From Halocynthiibacter sp049608145 (GTDB taxonomy: Bacteria; Pseudomonadota; Alphaproteobacteria; Rhodobacterales; Rhodobacteraceae): a DNA stretch of 64,000 bases. Of the stretch, positions 17,609 to 26,290 are shown one piece after another (the stretch's first letter is position 1; each line of letters begins with the position of its first letter). Below the pieces are notes generated by a model. The model did no database searches. It was not told the DNA's origin and saw only the letters and a list, made by a program, of their open reading frames with translations. Both the position numbers and the translations under genes were made by a program. The DNA lies in assembly GCF_049608145.1 (NCBI RefSeq), contig NZ_JBMYXF010000004.1, positions 32,607 to 96,606 of the forward strand. Reading direction: 5' to 3'.

Positions 17609-19425
17609 TATTCTTCCTCCCACCACCATACATCAGGTTGAAAACCAAGCCAGTCACCATAGATTGGCAGCGCATTCGGATAGCGCAGTTCTTTTACATG
17701 GGCAATATAGCTTTGTGGATTGTGCCAGACCGGAATGACATAGCGTCCGGTTGTTAGTGTGCGATCCAGCGCGCGGGTGGCTGCGCGGAAACCGTCCTGA
17801 GTTTCTGCGTTAAGAAGCGCGTCGATCATGGCCTCTGTTGCGGGATTGGTGGCCCCCATCCAGTTGCGTGATCCTGCGGTGGATGCCGCTTCGATCCCCC
17901 AATATTGTAGTTGCTCATTGCCCGGGGACAGCGACAGACCACGGCGATAATAGGTCATGCCAAAATCGAAATTATCAGTGCGTTCTTTATATTGGGCGCT
18001 GTCGACGACGGTGATGGTCGGGGTGATACCAACACGCGCCAGAGATTCTGCATAAATATCGATGGAAGACTGAACTTCGCTGCTGCCCTGACTTAACAGG
18101 ATTTCAAAGGTGAACGCTTCGCCATTTTCATCTTTCAAAATACCGTCCTGAACGGTCCAGCCTGCGTCTTCGAACAAAGAAATCGCACGGCGAAGATCAC
18201 GTCTGTTGCGTTCAGATGTGCTGCCCTCAGGCAAGGTGTAACCTTCCAGCGCACCAGGCAGAAGTGTTTCTGCATGGGGCTCAAGCAGGGCCAGAACTTC
18301 GCCTTCTGCGGGCCCCTGTGACATCCCCAAAACTGAGTTTGAAAAATAAGACGACACGCGCGGTGCATCTGAACCGACAAGGGTTTCACTGATGAACGGG
18401 TAATTAAACAGGGTGATCATGGCCTCACGTACACGCCAGTCGGAAAACTGCGGTTTGCGGGTGTTCATAACGTAACCGACAATGCCCGTGGGGCGTTGAT
18501 GCGGGATCTCTGACAGCACCATGTCGCCATTTTGCACGGCAGGAAAATCAAACTGTGTGCGCCATTTTTCCGTATTGGTTTCGCGGAAGGTATTGATTTC
18601 ACCGGCCTTAAACGCTTCGAACATCACGGATGCATCGCTGAAGAATTCCAGTTTGATTTCATCAAGATTATTGGTGCCACGGCGGAAAGGAAGATCATTG
18701 CCCCAGTAATCAGGATTGCGGGTCAGGGTCACAGAACGCCCGGCATCAAAATCTGAGATCACATAAGGAGCGGTGGTCAGCGGGATATTATCAAGGCCGC
18801 TCTCGGTGAATTCCACATTTTCCCATTGTGCCTTTTGCAGGATCGGACGCATGCCGATGATCAGGGCCAGTTCTGGTTCGGGCTGAGTAAAGGTAAAGCG
18901 CACTGTATTGTCAGAAACCGCTTTGGCGCTTGCGACTTTGGTCCAGAGACCGCGGTATCGCCCGTGGCCTTCGGTGCCAAGGGTTTCGTAAGACCAGAGC
19001 ACATCTTCAACCGTCACAGCGCTGCCGTCAGAAAAACGCGCTTCGGGACGCAGAGTGAATTCAACCCAGCTGCGATCCGGCGCGGTTTCGATGGTTTCAG
19101 CCAGAACGCCGTAAAGCGAGAAAGGTTCATCCCAATTCCGGCCCATCAGGCTTTCATATGCAAGAAAGCGCAACTGCCAAGGAACTGTTCCTTTTTGTAT
19201 ATGGGGGTTGAGAGAATCAAAGCCACCAACTTCGCCGGTGATGATACGGCCGCCGTTTGGGGCATCCGGATTGGCATAGGGCAAAGCTGTAAAATCAGCG
19301 GGCAGGGCAGGATCACCATACATTGCGATTCCATGTTGCGGTTCTGCCATAGCCATGCTGCCGATCGCTGCCATGCCAAAAGCTGCGGCGATTAGGCGGA
19401 TATTGCCTGCAAATGCTGGTGTCAT
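17608..19425 (-). CDS. ABC transporter substrate-binding protein, YejA-like oligopeptide type
   Basis: 605 residues with an N-terminal Sec signal (IAAAFGMAAIGSMAMA, cut before EPQH). The SBP_bac_5 fold is shown by GGFDSLNPHI, LRPEARFSDGSAVTVEDVLWS, NPDYWG, and the C-terminal YYRRGLSLSPGNEQLQYWG, which resembles YejA (microcin C/oligopeptide uptake). It delivers a peptide or peptide-like ligand to an inner-membrane permease. No permease or ATPase genes lie next to it; the downstream gene is the entericidin. Either a distant yejBEF set is its partner or the gene is an orphan. The start at 19425 is the only one giving a complete signal peptide. Confidence 0.88.
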   Translation of the reverse strand: MTPAFAGNIRLIAAAFGMAAIGSMAMAEPQHGIAMYGDPALPADFTALPYANPDAPNGGRIITGEVGGFDSLNPHIQKGTVPWQLRFLAYESLMGRNWDEPFSLYGVLAETIETAPDRSWVEFTLRPEARFSDGSAVTVEDVLWSYETLGTEGHGRYRGLWTKVASAKAVSDNTVRFTFTQPEPELALIIGMRPILQKAQWENVEFTESGLDNIPLTTAPYVISDFDAGRSVTLTRNPDYWGNDLPFRRGTNNLDEIKLEFFSDASVMFEAFKAGEINTFRETNTEKWRTQFDFPAVQNGDMVLSEIPHQRPTGIVGYVMNTRKPQFSDWRVREAMITLFNYPFISETLVGSDAPRVSSYFSNSVLGMSQGPAEGEVLALLEPHAETLLPGALEGYTLPEGSTSERNRRDLRRAISLFEDAGWTVQDGILKDENGEAFTFEILLSQGSSEVQSSIDIYAESLARVGITPTITVVDSAQYKERTDNFDFGMTYYRRGLSLSPGNEQLQYWGIEAASTAGSRNWMGATNPATEAMIDALLNAETQDGFRAATRALDRTLTTGRYVIPVWHNPQSYIAHVKELRYPNALPIYGDWLGFQPDVWWWEEE

Positions 19426-19502
19426 GCGGTGTTTTCCCTCTGCCCGTATATATAGTTATCCCCAGGATATACCGGCACCTGTGGGTAATTCAAACTTTTA
19501 GC

Positions 19503-19531
19503 TTGGCCGAAGGCGGCAGATCGCTTATAAA
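19503..19531 (+). promoter_or_regulatory. sigma-70-like promoter of candidate small RNA
   Basis: TTGGCC (-35) and TATAAA (-10) separated by exactly 17 bases. The -10 box matches 5 of 6 consensus positions. It lies in an intergenic region between divergent genes and points at the hairpin-terminator unit that follows. Confidence 0.55.
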
Positions 19532-19537
19532 AGACTC

Positions 19538-19612
19538 ACTGCTCGATAGGTTTCTTGCCTGTATGAAACCTGCCTCAATAACTTTACGCCCGCTTCGCGC
19601 GGGCGTTTTTTT
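19538..19612 (+). ncRNA. candidate small RNA, about 75 nt
   Basis: A self-contained transcription unit with no open frame. A promoter ends 7 bases before the assumed start. The first hairpin pairs AGGTTTC (19548-19554) with GAAACCT (19565-19571). A classic terminator follows: CGCCCGC (19587-19593) and GCGGGCG (19599-19605), then seven T. No plus-strand gene lies upstream that this terminator could serve, because the peptide-binding protein reads away. It may pair with mRNAs through Hfq, whose gene is in this window, but the target and family are unknown. A processed 5' leader of the downstream dehydrogenase is the main alternative. Confidence 0.55.
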
Positions 19613-19700
19613 ATGCGCTGATCTGTCCTTATTACAGGCTTTCCCCATCGTCAGTGTTTTGTATAGTAGCCGAAGAAAACGCTTATTTTATGGGGGAAAG

Positions 19701-20474
19701 ATGACACTGACAGGCAAAAGAGCGATTGTAACCGGATCCAATTCAGGAATTGGGCTGGGGGTTGCGGAAGAACTGGCAAAAGCGGGTGCCGATGTGGTTC
19801 TGAATTCCTTCACAAATGATGATTCTGATCATGCGCTGGCGGCGATGCTAAGCAAGAAATATGGATCCAATGTCACATATATTCAGGCGGATATGTCTGA
19901 TGGGGACCAATGTCGGGCATTAGTTGAGCAGGCAGACGGGTGTGATATCTTGGTGAACAACGCAGGTATTCAGTTCGTAAGCCCGGTCGAAGATTTTCCA
20001 ACCGCACGCTGGGACAGTATCATCGCGATCAATCTAAGTTCTGCCTTTCACACAACGGCGGCTGCATTGCCTGGGATGCGCGAAAAGGGCTGGGGGCGGA
20101 TTGTAAATATTGCTTCTGCTCACGGTTTGACTGCATCACCTTATAAATCGGCTTATGTGGCTGCGAAACATGGGGTCATTGGTCTGACGAAAACGATTGG
20201 CCTGGAAACGGCCGGACAGGGGATCACCTGTAATGCGATCTGTCCTGGATATGTTCTGACGCCGATTGTTGAAAAACAGATCCCGGATCAGATGGAAGTG
20301 CATGGTATGAGCCGCGAAGAGGTGATTTCTAAGGTTATGCTGCAGCGTCAGCCATCTGGCGAATTTGCCACCACAGAACAAATGGGCGGTACTGCTGTGT
20401 TCCTGTGTTCTGATGCCGCCGCGCAAATCACCGGAACATCGATCTCTGTCGATGGCGGCTGGACAGCACTTTAA
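19701..20474 (+). CDS. bdhA: 3-hydroxybutyrate dehydrogenase (SDR family)
   Basis: 257 residues. NAD-binding TGSNSGIG at 11-18, NNAG near 86-89, and the catalytic Ser139/Tyr152/Lys156 (IASAHGLTASPYKSAYVAAK). The C-terminal AAQITGTSISVDGGWTAL is the usual SDR ending. The TGSNSGIGLGVAEELA start and the CPGYVLTPIVEKQIPDQ segment resemble bacterial D-beta-hydroxybutyrate dehydrogenases, which turn 3-hydroxybutyrate from polyhydroxybutyrate into acetoacetate. The start ATG 19701 follows GGGGGAAAG; longer frames into the small RNA are spurious. A terminator follows. Confidence 0.88.
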   Translation: MTLTGKRAIVTGSNSGIGLGVAEELAKAGADVVLNSFTNDDSDHALAAMLSKKYGSNVTYIQADMSDGDQCRALVEQADGCDILVNNAGIQFVSPVEDFPTARWDSIIAINLSSAFHTTAAALPGMREKGWGRIVNIASAHGLTASPYKSAYVAAKHGVIGLTKTIGLETAGQGITCNAICPGYVLTPIVEKQIPDQMEVHGMSREEVISKVMLQRQPSGEFATTEQMGGTAVFLCSDAAAQITGTSISVDGGWTAL

Positions 20475-20482
20475 TCAAAAGA

Positions 20483-20500
20483 GCGGGGCAAAAGCCCCGC
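20483..20500. terminator. hairpin between bdhA and the DUF502 gene
   Basis: GCGGGGC-AAAA-GCCCCGC, a tight 7-bp stem right after bdhA and before the convergent stop at 20504. The T-run is weak and interrupted. Confidence 0.65.
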
Positions 20501-20503
20501 GCC

Positions 20504-21193
20504 TTATTTTCCGGTAATTTCAGGAGGTTGAGACGGGTCTTTACTGTTCGGGTAAACCAGACCGGCTGAAATCACCAGTTTCGCAGCATCCTCTACTGTC
20601 ATTTCCAGTTCCACGATGTCTTTACGTGGTACAAACAACAGAAAACCAGAAGTTGGGTTTGGGGTTGTTGGTAGGAAGACGGACATAATGTCGTCATCTT
20701 CTGGAATGTCCTTTTTAATCTCGCCTTTGGCAGACGTCGAGATAAAGGCGATCGCCCAGAGGCCCTTGCGGGGGTATTCGATTAGGCAGGCTTTTTTGAA
20801 GGTATTATCGGCCTGACTGAAAACGGTTTCAGCTATTTGTTTCAATCCATTATAGATCGATCTTACCACAGGCATACGATCCACAATACGTTCACCCATG
20901 CCAAGCAACGACCGGCCAAATAGGCCTTTGGCCATCCAGCCGACAATTGCGGTGAAGATCAGAAAGATGATCACACCAAGGCCGCGCAGGTTGATACCGA
21001 TATACTGTTCCGGCATCAGTTCTGCTGGGACAAAAGGTAAAACCCAGCTGTCGATCCAGCCTACAAGGTTCCAGATCAGCCAGGCTGTCAGGAAGATTGG
21101 GGCAATGACGACCAGACCCGTCAGAAAGCTGGCGCGCAGCCCGGCAAAACGGGAAGGGCGGTGGCGCCGGTCTTCTTTATTGTCATCAGTCAT
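20504..21193 (-). CDS. DUF502 family membrane protein
   Basis: 229 residues with two predicted membrane helices, about 22-45 (FLTGLVVIAPIFLTAWLIWNLVG) and 72-92. The family core is recognisable in MGERIVDRMPVVRSIYNGLKQI and in FLPTTPNPTSGFLLFVPRKD. DUF502 proteins are widespread in bacteria and plants (LCV/COV-like) without a defined biochemical role; a role in envelope trafficking has been proposed for the plant members. The gene is convergent with bdhA and 29 bases downstream of psuG on the same strand side, so it may be read from the psuK-psuG transcript. Confidence 0.85.
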   Translation of the reverse strand: MTDDNKEDRRHRPSRFAGLRASFLTGLVVIAPIFLTAWLIWNLVGWIDSWVLPFVPAELMPEQYIGINLRGLGVIIFLIFTAIVGWMAKGLFGRSLLGMGERIVDRMPVVRSIYNGLKQIAETVFSQADNTFKKACLIEYPRKGLWAIAFISTSAKGEIKKDIPEDDDIMSVFLPTTPNPTSGFLLFVPRKDIVELEMTVEDAAKLVISAGLVYPNSKDPSQPPEITGK

Positions 21194-21222
21194 TGTGTGG
21201 CCTGTTTTGTCATTATTATGAA

Positions 21223-22155
21223 TTAGGAAGCGTCTTGAGGTTCTGCCAGCCCAGCTGCGATTTTAGCCGCAAGGCGCGCGTTATTCAGAACAAGATCGAT
21301 ATTCGCGGCAAGAGATTTGCCTTCGGTCAGTTCAAAGATACGCTGCAGTAGGAAAGGCGTGACAGATTTGGCCGCGACACCTTGCTTGTCGGCCTCGGAA
21401 ATTGCCTGTGCAATAACCGGGGCGAGTGTTTCAGCCGCGATTTCGGATGTTTCCGGAATAGGGTTCGCGACGAGTTGTCCACCGGGCAGGCCAAGTTGTG
21501 TACGCATCTTTTGTGCGCGCGCAATGTCTAAAGGATCATCCATACGCACGGGCGCCTTCATGCCGGAAGACCGCGACCAGAACGCCGGGAAGTCATCTTG
21601 ACCATGGGCGATAACAGGAACACCCAAAGTTTCAAGAACTTCCAGTGTTTTAGGAAGATCAAGGATTGCCTTCGCACCCGCAGCGACCACGGTGACCGGA
21701 GTTTCGGAAAGCTCTCTTAGGTCTGCGGAAACATCAAAGGTTTCTTCCGCACCTTTATGAACCCCGCCAATGCCGCCGGTGGCGAAAACAGAAATGCCGG
21801 CCAGATGTGCGCAGATCATGGTGGCGGCCACAGTTGTTGCGCCGTACCCGCCGGTGACCAGTCGCGCAGCCAGATCCGCACGGGAAAGTTTGGCAACATC
21901 CTGTGCCTGACCCAGTTCTTCCAGTTCAGCGTCTGACAGGCCAATATGGATTTTACCGTTCATAATTGCGATGGTCGCAGGGACTGCGCCATTTTCACGG
22001 ATCGTTGCTTCCACTCGACGGGCTGTTTCAACATTCTGCGGCCAGGGCATGCCATGGGTGATAATGGTGCTTTCCAAGGCCACAAGTGGTGCACCGGTTG
22101 TGAGTGCGGCGGATACTTCCTGTGAAAAAACAAGGGGCAGGGAGGTGTTGTTCAT
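21223..22155 (-). CDS. psuG: pseudouridine-5'-phosphate glycosidase
   Basis: 310 residues. The enzyme cleaves the C-C glycosidic bond of pseudouridine 5'-phosphate to uracil and ribose 5-phosphate (reversibly). Diagnostic segments are VALESTIITHGMPWPQN, TVAATMICAHLAGISVFATGG, IGGVHKGAEETFDVSADL and the C-terminal AKSVTPFLLQRI. The adjacent upstream kinase gene, 13 bases away, would make the phosphorylated substrate, completing the two-step pseudouridine degradation pathway used to salvage RNA breakdown products. Cytoplasmic; length normal. Confidence 0.95.
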   Translation of the reverse strand: MNNTSLPLVFSQEVSAALTTGAPLVALESTIITHGMPWPQNVETARRVEATIRENGAVPATIAIMNGKIHIGLSDAELEELGQAQDVAKLSRADLAARLVTGGYGATTVAATMICAHLAGISVFATGGIGGVHKGAEETFDVSADLRELSETPVTVVAAGAKAILDLPKTLEVLETLGVPVIAHGQDDFPAFWSRSSGMKAPVRMDDPLDIARAQKMRTQLGLPGGQLVANPIPETSEIAAETLAPVIAQAISEADKQGVAAKSVTPFLLQRIFELTEGKSLAANIDLVLNNARLAAKIAAGLAEPQDAS

Positions 22156-22168
22156 TTTATTCTCGGTT

Positions 22169-23077
22169 CTATTGCGGGGAGTTCCCGGAAACGTAGTTGG
22201 CGGCAGCTTTCAACGCAGATGCAAGGGCATCTTCTGGCGCATCGCCACGCAGTTCAGCCGCAATATGGGCGGCCATGAATGTATCACCTGCCCCCGTGAC
22301 GCGGGTGACCATGACTTCTGGTGGGGCTTGTGAGATGACTTTGCCATTGGCAGAGAAACCGGCTGGGCGACCACCATCAGATACCATAGCACGTGCGGCA
22401 CCCCGATCGGTCAGGGCGCGGGCCGCGTCAGAGGCGTTTTCAAAATCCTTCTTCAGAAGAAGCCCTGCTTCTTCCAAGTTTACATAGAAGGTCGCGCTAG
22501 GATGGTTCATCAGGGGCAACAGGCGTTCAGCTTTGCCGGGGGATGCGGGGGCAATGCGCAGGTCTGCCTTTGAAAACAGGGGGCTGTGCGCAATTTCTTC
22601 AAGCAGGGCCAGTGTCAGGTTGCCATCAAGTGCAATGGTGCCTTCAAAAGGAGCATGCGCAGCACCAAATGTGCCATCTTCCATGGGGCGCAGAATTTTG
22701 GCACCCGCGGCCTCAAGTGAATGTGCATCAGCAATAGCAGCGATCAGGCCGTTTGCACCCTCGATGGCCATATAAACGTCGGTCGGCAGATCCTCGGACC
22801 GGTACAGATGTTGTGTAACCATTCCCATGGACCTAGCGGCCCGCATCAGTTCTTCGCCCGCTTCATCACGCCCGATTGCGCCTAAAAGAACGGGCGTCAG
22901 GGAAAAACGGGTGAATGTCATAGCGATATTCATCGCAACACCGCCAGGGATACGCAGGATACGCCCCGGCACATCAGAACCCACGCGCATATGTCGGTCG
23001 GTTCGACCGATCACATCCCAGAGGATTGCGCCAACACAAAGAACGCGTGGCTGATCATTATTTTGCAAAGCTGTCAT
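22169..23077 (-). CDS. psuK: PfkB-family kinase, probable pseudouridine kinase
   Basis: A ribokinase-like sugar/nucleoside kinase. N-terminal VLCVGAILWDVIGR and IPGGVAMNIAMTFTRF form the substrate site; the C-terminal signature VTRVTGAGDTFMAAH contains the catalytic Asp and anion hole. The PfkB fold alone does not give the substrate; pairing with psuG makes pseudouridine the likely one. The start is ATG 23077 (MTALQNNDQPRV). An upstream frame extends to 23185, but its sequence is unlike the family and runs into the region upstream of rpsB. About 302 residues fits PsuK. Confidence 0.87.
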   Translation of the reverse strand: MTALQNNDQPRVLCVGAILWDVIGRTDRHMRVGSDVPGRILRIPGGVAMNIAMTFTRFSLTPVLLGAIGRDEAGEELMRAARSMGMVTQHLYRSEDLPTDVYMAIEGANGLIAAIADAHSLEAAGAKILRPMEDGTFGAAHAPFEGTIALDGNLTLALLEEIAHSPLFSKADLRIAPASPGKAERLLPLMNHPSATFYVNLEEAGLLLKKDFENASDAARALTDRGAARAMVSDGGRPAGFSANGKVISQAPPEVMVTRVTGAGDTFMAAHIAAELRGDAPEDALASALKAAANYVSGNSPQ

Positions 23078-23207
23078 AGCGGTGATAGGTCGCAGGGCCG
23101 GGCCTGCTTTGCAAGGGGTGACATAGGAATTGCCGGGGAAATTCGTGTTTATCGGTGTTTTCCGGCAAGAAACTGCTGTTTGCATATGTTTTTCGTGATT
23201 GCGGGCC

Positions 23208-23236
23208 TTGCAAGGGGCAGGGAAGGCAGGTATAGC
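23208..23236 (+). promoter_or_regulatory. probable rpsB promoter
   Basis: TTGCAA and TATAGC separated by 17 bases, about 120 bases before rpsB. Transcription from near 23243 gives a leader of roughly 110 nt. Confidence 0.5.
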
Positions 23237-23298
23237 CGCCCCACTTCACAGACGAAGTCCGGGCCAGAGGGGGAGACATCCCTGAAAGTCCACCGGTT

Positions 23299-23313
23299 GG
23301 GAGAGCATCTCCC
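23299..23313 (+). other. hairpin in rpsB leader
   Basis: GGGAGA-GCA-TCTCCC forms a compact 6-bp stem 43 bases before the rpsB start. rpsB leaders often carry structures through which S2 represses its own operon, but this one does not match a leader motif I can name. Confidence 0.4.
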
Positions 23314-23355
23314 TGATTGGCTTCGTCAAGGCGTAAACCGGAAAAGGAAACCGAT

Positions 23356-24126
23356 ATGGCTATTCCAGAATTTACAATTCGCCAGCTGCTAGAAGCTGGT
23401 GTACACTTTGGTCACCAGACACAGCGCTGGAACCCACGTATGCAAGAGTACATCTATGGCTCACGCAATGGCATCCACATTTTCGATCTGACACAGACTG
23501 TTCCTATGCTGGACGCAGCTCTGAATGCAGTTCGTGAAACTGTTGCTAAAGGCGGCCGTGTACTGTTCGTTGGAACTAAGCGTCAGGCTGCTTCTGCAAT
23601 CGCAGACGCTGCTGAGAAATCCGCTCAGTACTACATGAACCACCGTTGGTTGGGGGGCACGCTCACCAACTGGAAAACTGTTTCCAACTCTATCAACCGT
23701 CTGAAGTCCATCGACGAAAAACTGTCCGAAGGCGCAGAAGGTCTGACCAAGAAAGAACGTCTTGGCATGGAACGTGACCAGCAGAAGCTTCAGGCATCTC
23801 TGGGCGGCATCCGTGACATGGGCGGTGTTCCTGATCTGCTGTTCGTCATCGACGTAAACAAAGAATCCCTTGCAATCGCAGAAGCGAAAAAGCTGGGCAT
23901 TCCTGTTGTTGGTATCGTTGATACAAACGCAAACCCTGCTGGCGTTGATTACGTTATCCCAGGCAACGATGATGCGGCACGTGCAATTGCACTTTACACC
24001 GATCTCGCGGCACGTGCGGCACTGGACGGTATGACCGCTCAGATGGGCGCAGCTGGTATGGATCTTGGCGAAATGGAAGCTTCTTTGGAAGAAACCATCG
24101 CTGAAGAAGCACCTGCTGAAGCTTAA
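23356..24126 (+). CDS. rpsB: 30S ribosomal protein S2
   Basis: 256 residues. The start ATG 23356 follows AAAAGGAAA and gives MAIPEFTIRQLLEAGVHFGH, the standard S2 N-terminus. Further S2 features are the RWNPRMQEYIYGSRNGIHI segment, KRQAA near 82, RWLGGTLTNWKT, and VGIVDTNANPAGVDYVIPGNDDA. An alanine/glutamate-rich C-terminal extension (EASLEETIAEEAPAEA) is common in alphaproteobacteria. Codon use is strongly biased, as expected of a highly expressed gene. tsf follows after 77 bases, the conserved rpsB-tsf order. Confidence 0.98.
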   Translation: MAIPEFTIRQLLEAGVHFGHQTQRWNPRMQEYIYGSRNGIHIFDLTQTVPMLDAALNAVRETVAKGGRVLFVGTKRQAASAIADAAEKSAQYYMNHRWLGGTLTNWKTVSNSINRLKSIDEKLSEGAEGLTKKERLGMERDQQKLQASLGGIRDMGGVPDLLFVIDVNKESLAIAEAKKLGIPVVGIVDTNANPAGVDYVIPGNDDAARAIALYTDLAARAALDGMTAQMGAAGMDLGEMEASLEETIAEEAPAEA

Positions 24127-24203
24127 GCTTCACAAAACTGATACCGGGAAGATGTATGTCTTCCCGGATTTTCCTATTCAGACTACTCTCAAGGAGAGCC
24201 GAC

Positions 24204-25079
24204 ATGGCGATTACCGCTAAATTGGTTAAAGAACTCCGCGATTCCACCGGCGCTGGCATGATGGACGCGAAAAAAGCCCTGACTGAAACCAATGGTGACA
24301 TGGAGGCCGCAGTTGATTGGCTTCGCACCAAAGGTCTTGCGAAGGCTGCTAAAAAATCCGGTCGTATCGCTGCTGAAGGCCTTGTTGCCGTTGCAGTTGA
24401 AGGCGGCAAAGGCGTTGCTGTTGAAGTGAACTCCGAAACTGACTTTGTTGGCAAAAACGCTGACTTCCAGGGCATGGTTGGCAAGATCGCTGCTGCGGCA
24501 ACCGGTGTTGACACTGTTGAAGCACTGGCTGCGACCGAAGTTGACGGCAAGCCTGTTGAAGCCATGATCACTGACGCTGTTGCAACCATCGGCGAGAACA
24601 TGTCTCTACGTCGTATGGCTGTTGTTGAAGGTGAAACTGTTGTTTCATACATCCACAACTCTGTGACCGACGGCATGGGCAAAATCGGTGTTCTTGTGGG
24701 CCTGAAAGGCGCTGACAACGGTATTGGCAAACAGCTGGCAATGCACATTGCGGCTGCAAACCCCGCATCTTTGTCCGAAGCTGATCTGGACGCATCTGTT
24801 GTTGAAAAAGAACGTCAGGTTCAAATCGACATCGCACGTGAATCTGGCAAGCCAGAAGCTGTGATCGAGAAAATGATCGTTGGCCGCATGAAGAAATTCA
24901 TGTCCGAAGTTACTCTTCTGGGCCAGGCGTTCGTTGTGAACCCAGATCTGACTGTTGAAGCTGCTGCGAAAGAAGCTGGTGTTGAAATCACTGCTTTTGT
25001 TCGCATGGAAGTTGGCGAAGGCATCGAGAAAAAAGAAGAAGATTTCGCTGCAGAAGTTGCTAAGGCAGCTCAGGGTTAA
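24204..25079 (+). CDS. tsf: translation elongation factor Ts
   Basis: 291 residues. EF-Ts is the nucleotide exchange factor of EF-Tu. The start ATG 24204 is preceded by AAGGAGAG. The N-terminal UBA-like domain holds LVKELRDSTGAGMMDAKKAL; the core EF-Tu contact is NSETDFVGKNADFQ, with TDFV being the conserved TDFVAKN motif with Gly in place of Ala. The C-terminal half (VTLLGQAFVVNPDLTV) completes the dimerisation domain. A strong terminator follows the stop. Confidence 0.98.
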   Translation: MAITAKLVKELRDSTGAGMMDAKKALTETNGDMEAAVDWLRTKGLAKAAKKSGRIAAEGLVAVAVEGGKGVAVEVNSETDFVGKNADFQGMVGKIAAAATGVDTVEALAATEVDGKPVEAMITDAVATIGENMSLRRMAVVEGETVVSYIHNSVTDGMGKIGVLVGLKGADNGIGKQLAMHIAAANPASLSEADLDASVVEKERQVQIDIARESGKPEAVIEKMIVGRMKKFMSEVTLLGQAFVVNPDLTVEAAAKEAGVEITAFVRMEVGEGIEKKEEDFAAEVAKAAQG

Positions 25080-25102
25080 TCACCCAGCGCGATGTTAGCT
25101 TA

Positions 25103-25134
25103 AAAAGGCCGGGCAGGGGACTGTCCGGCCTTTT
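25103..25134 (+). terminator. rho-independent terminator of rpsB-tsf
   Basis: AAAAGGCCGG / CCGGCCTTTT with an additional inner CAG/CTG pair; T-run after the stem. Confidence 0.92.
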
Positions 25135-25537
25135 CATGTCTGGACTATTGCATGGGACATAACTTCTGAGAATAGCGCTGACGATCACATGATTTGGTTT
25201 GGTATAACAGAAAAAGCGACCCTCCGGGATGGAAGGTCGCTGTTCTATCCATGTCTCGGGATGAGGATTAAGACATCAGATGTGCCGGTTGATATAGTCT
25301 ATCCTACACCAACCGGCGATCCGGTTTCCCGGGAAAAAGCAGGAGCCTCGGTATTGCAAGGACTGCTGTTTCGTAAGTTCCAAGGCTAAATTGCCACCAC
25401 GACGGAACACCTTAACTATGCCCTTATTTGATGCAAAATATAAGTATGGGATTCCTTACCTTGGGTTAACTATTCCTATAGGAGGATATTCAAATTCAAA
25501 ATTTAGGTGCAACCGGGCAAAAGAAATTCAAATTACA
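25135..25537 (-). other. structured non-coding stretch below luxR gene
   Basis: Roughly 400 bases without a convincing gene. Three palindromes lie in a row. AGCGACC (25215-25221) pairs with GGTCGCT (25235-25241) and on the minus strand is followed by five T, a proper minus-strand terminator. GCCGGTTG (25284-25291) pairs with CAACCGGC (25310-25317). TTTCCCGGGAAA at 25325-25336 is self-complementary. Since the luxR stop is about 300 bases upstream on this strand, this is either a long structured 3' UTR or a separate small RNA. A short plus-strand frame from 25418 overlaps luxR antisense and is not believed. Confidence 0.5.
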
Positions 25538-26290
25538 TCAAGCATCTACAAGGAACATCTGTTTCTGAACCGATGCTTTCAATACCGCTTGCGCCGTGGT
25601 TTCCACATCAAGCGCACCACGGGCCAGTCGCAGATGTTTTTCAACAGTCGCCGGAGTTAGCCCCATAATGCAGGCGATGTCCTGCATGGTTTTTCCTTCG
25701 CCGACCCATTCCAACACTTCGCGCTGACGCTGGGTAAGGGGGCGTCGCTGACCGAACCAAGGCATATTTATGATCTTGAGATGCGCGACATTGTTCATCA
25801 CAAGAATATCCTGACCATGTTCTGCCCAGATCTCGTCAACAACATCCTGCGAAATGTCCGATGGCGCAGTCAGTGCAATTCCACCTCGTTCTCGGTAAGA
25901 AACAGACTTAAAGCTGATCGTATAGCCAGATGTCACGCCAAGCCGACGATTGAAATCAACGACTTTCATTTCACTTTCTGTGAAACCTCCGGACTGGATC
26001 TGATCGGCCATCCAGCTCCAAGAACATGCACCCTCATTTTCAAGGGACCAACGCACCATCGGCGCATTATAATACAGTTTTTCGCCAAAAAAGACATCAA
26101 GATAGGTCGTGGAATGATTTGATAACAAAAGCAAATCATCTTGATCGCCAAGCGACCGACCATTCCGGTATCTGGTATATCCATACATAATGCGATCGAA
26201 ACCATATTCGAGCATTTTATTCAGGTGCAGTGTCCAGACATCTTCGAGGCACTGACACGCCGTCAGTTTTTCAAGATGCTCGGCAATCAT
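25538..26290 (-). CDS. LuxR-family transcriptional regulator without a nearby luxI
   Basis: 250 residues with the two-domain layout of quorum-sensing LuxR proteins: an autoinducer-binding-like domain (about 1-175) and a GerE helix-turn-helix (about 184-245; PLTQRQREVLEWVGEGKTMQDIA then PATVEKHLRLARGAL). In the ligand domain the position of the canonical Asp-Pro pair appears as Asn75-Ala76 (KLYYNAPMVRW), so the usual acyl-homoserine lactone contact may be lost. No luxI gene is in the window. Its ATG overlaps the aroQ stop by 4 bases, so it is co-translated with aroQ. Target genes are unknown. Confidence 0.88.
   Translation of the reverse strand: MIAEHLEKLTACQCLEDVWTLHLNKMLEYGFDRIMYGYTRYRNGRSLGDQDDLLLLSNHSTTYLDVFFGEKLYYNAPMVRWSLENEGACSWSWMADQIQSGGFTESEMKVVDFNRRLGVTSGYTISFKSVSYRERGGIALTAPSDISQDVVDEIWAEHGQDILVMNNVAHLKIINMPWFGQRRPLTQRQREVLEWVGEGKTMQDIACIMGLTPATVEKHLRLARGALDVETTAQAVLKASVQKQMFLVDA

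Noticed and set aside
25418..25660. Plus-strand small protein upstream of, and overlapping, the LuxR gene
   Set aside because: Overlaps the LuxR coding sequence antisense, no homology; the stretch is better explained as structured RNA.
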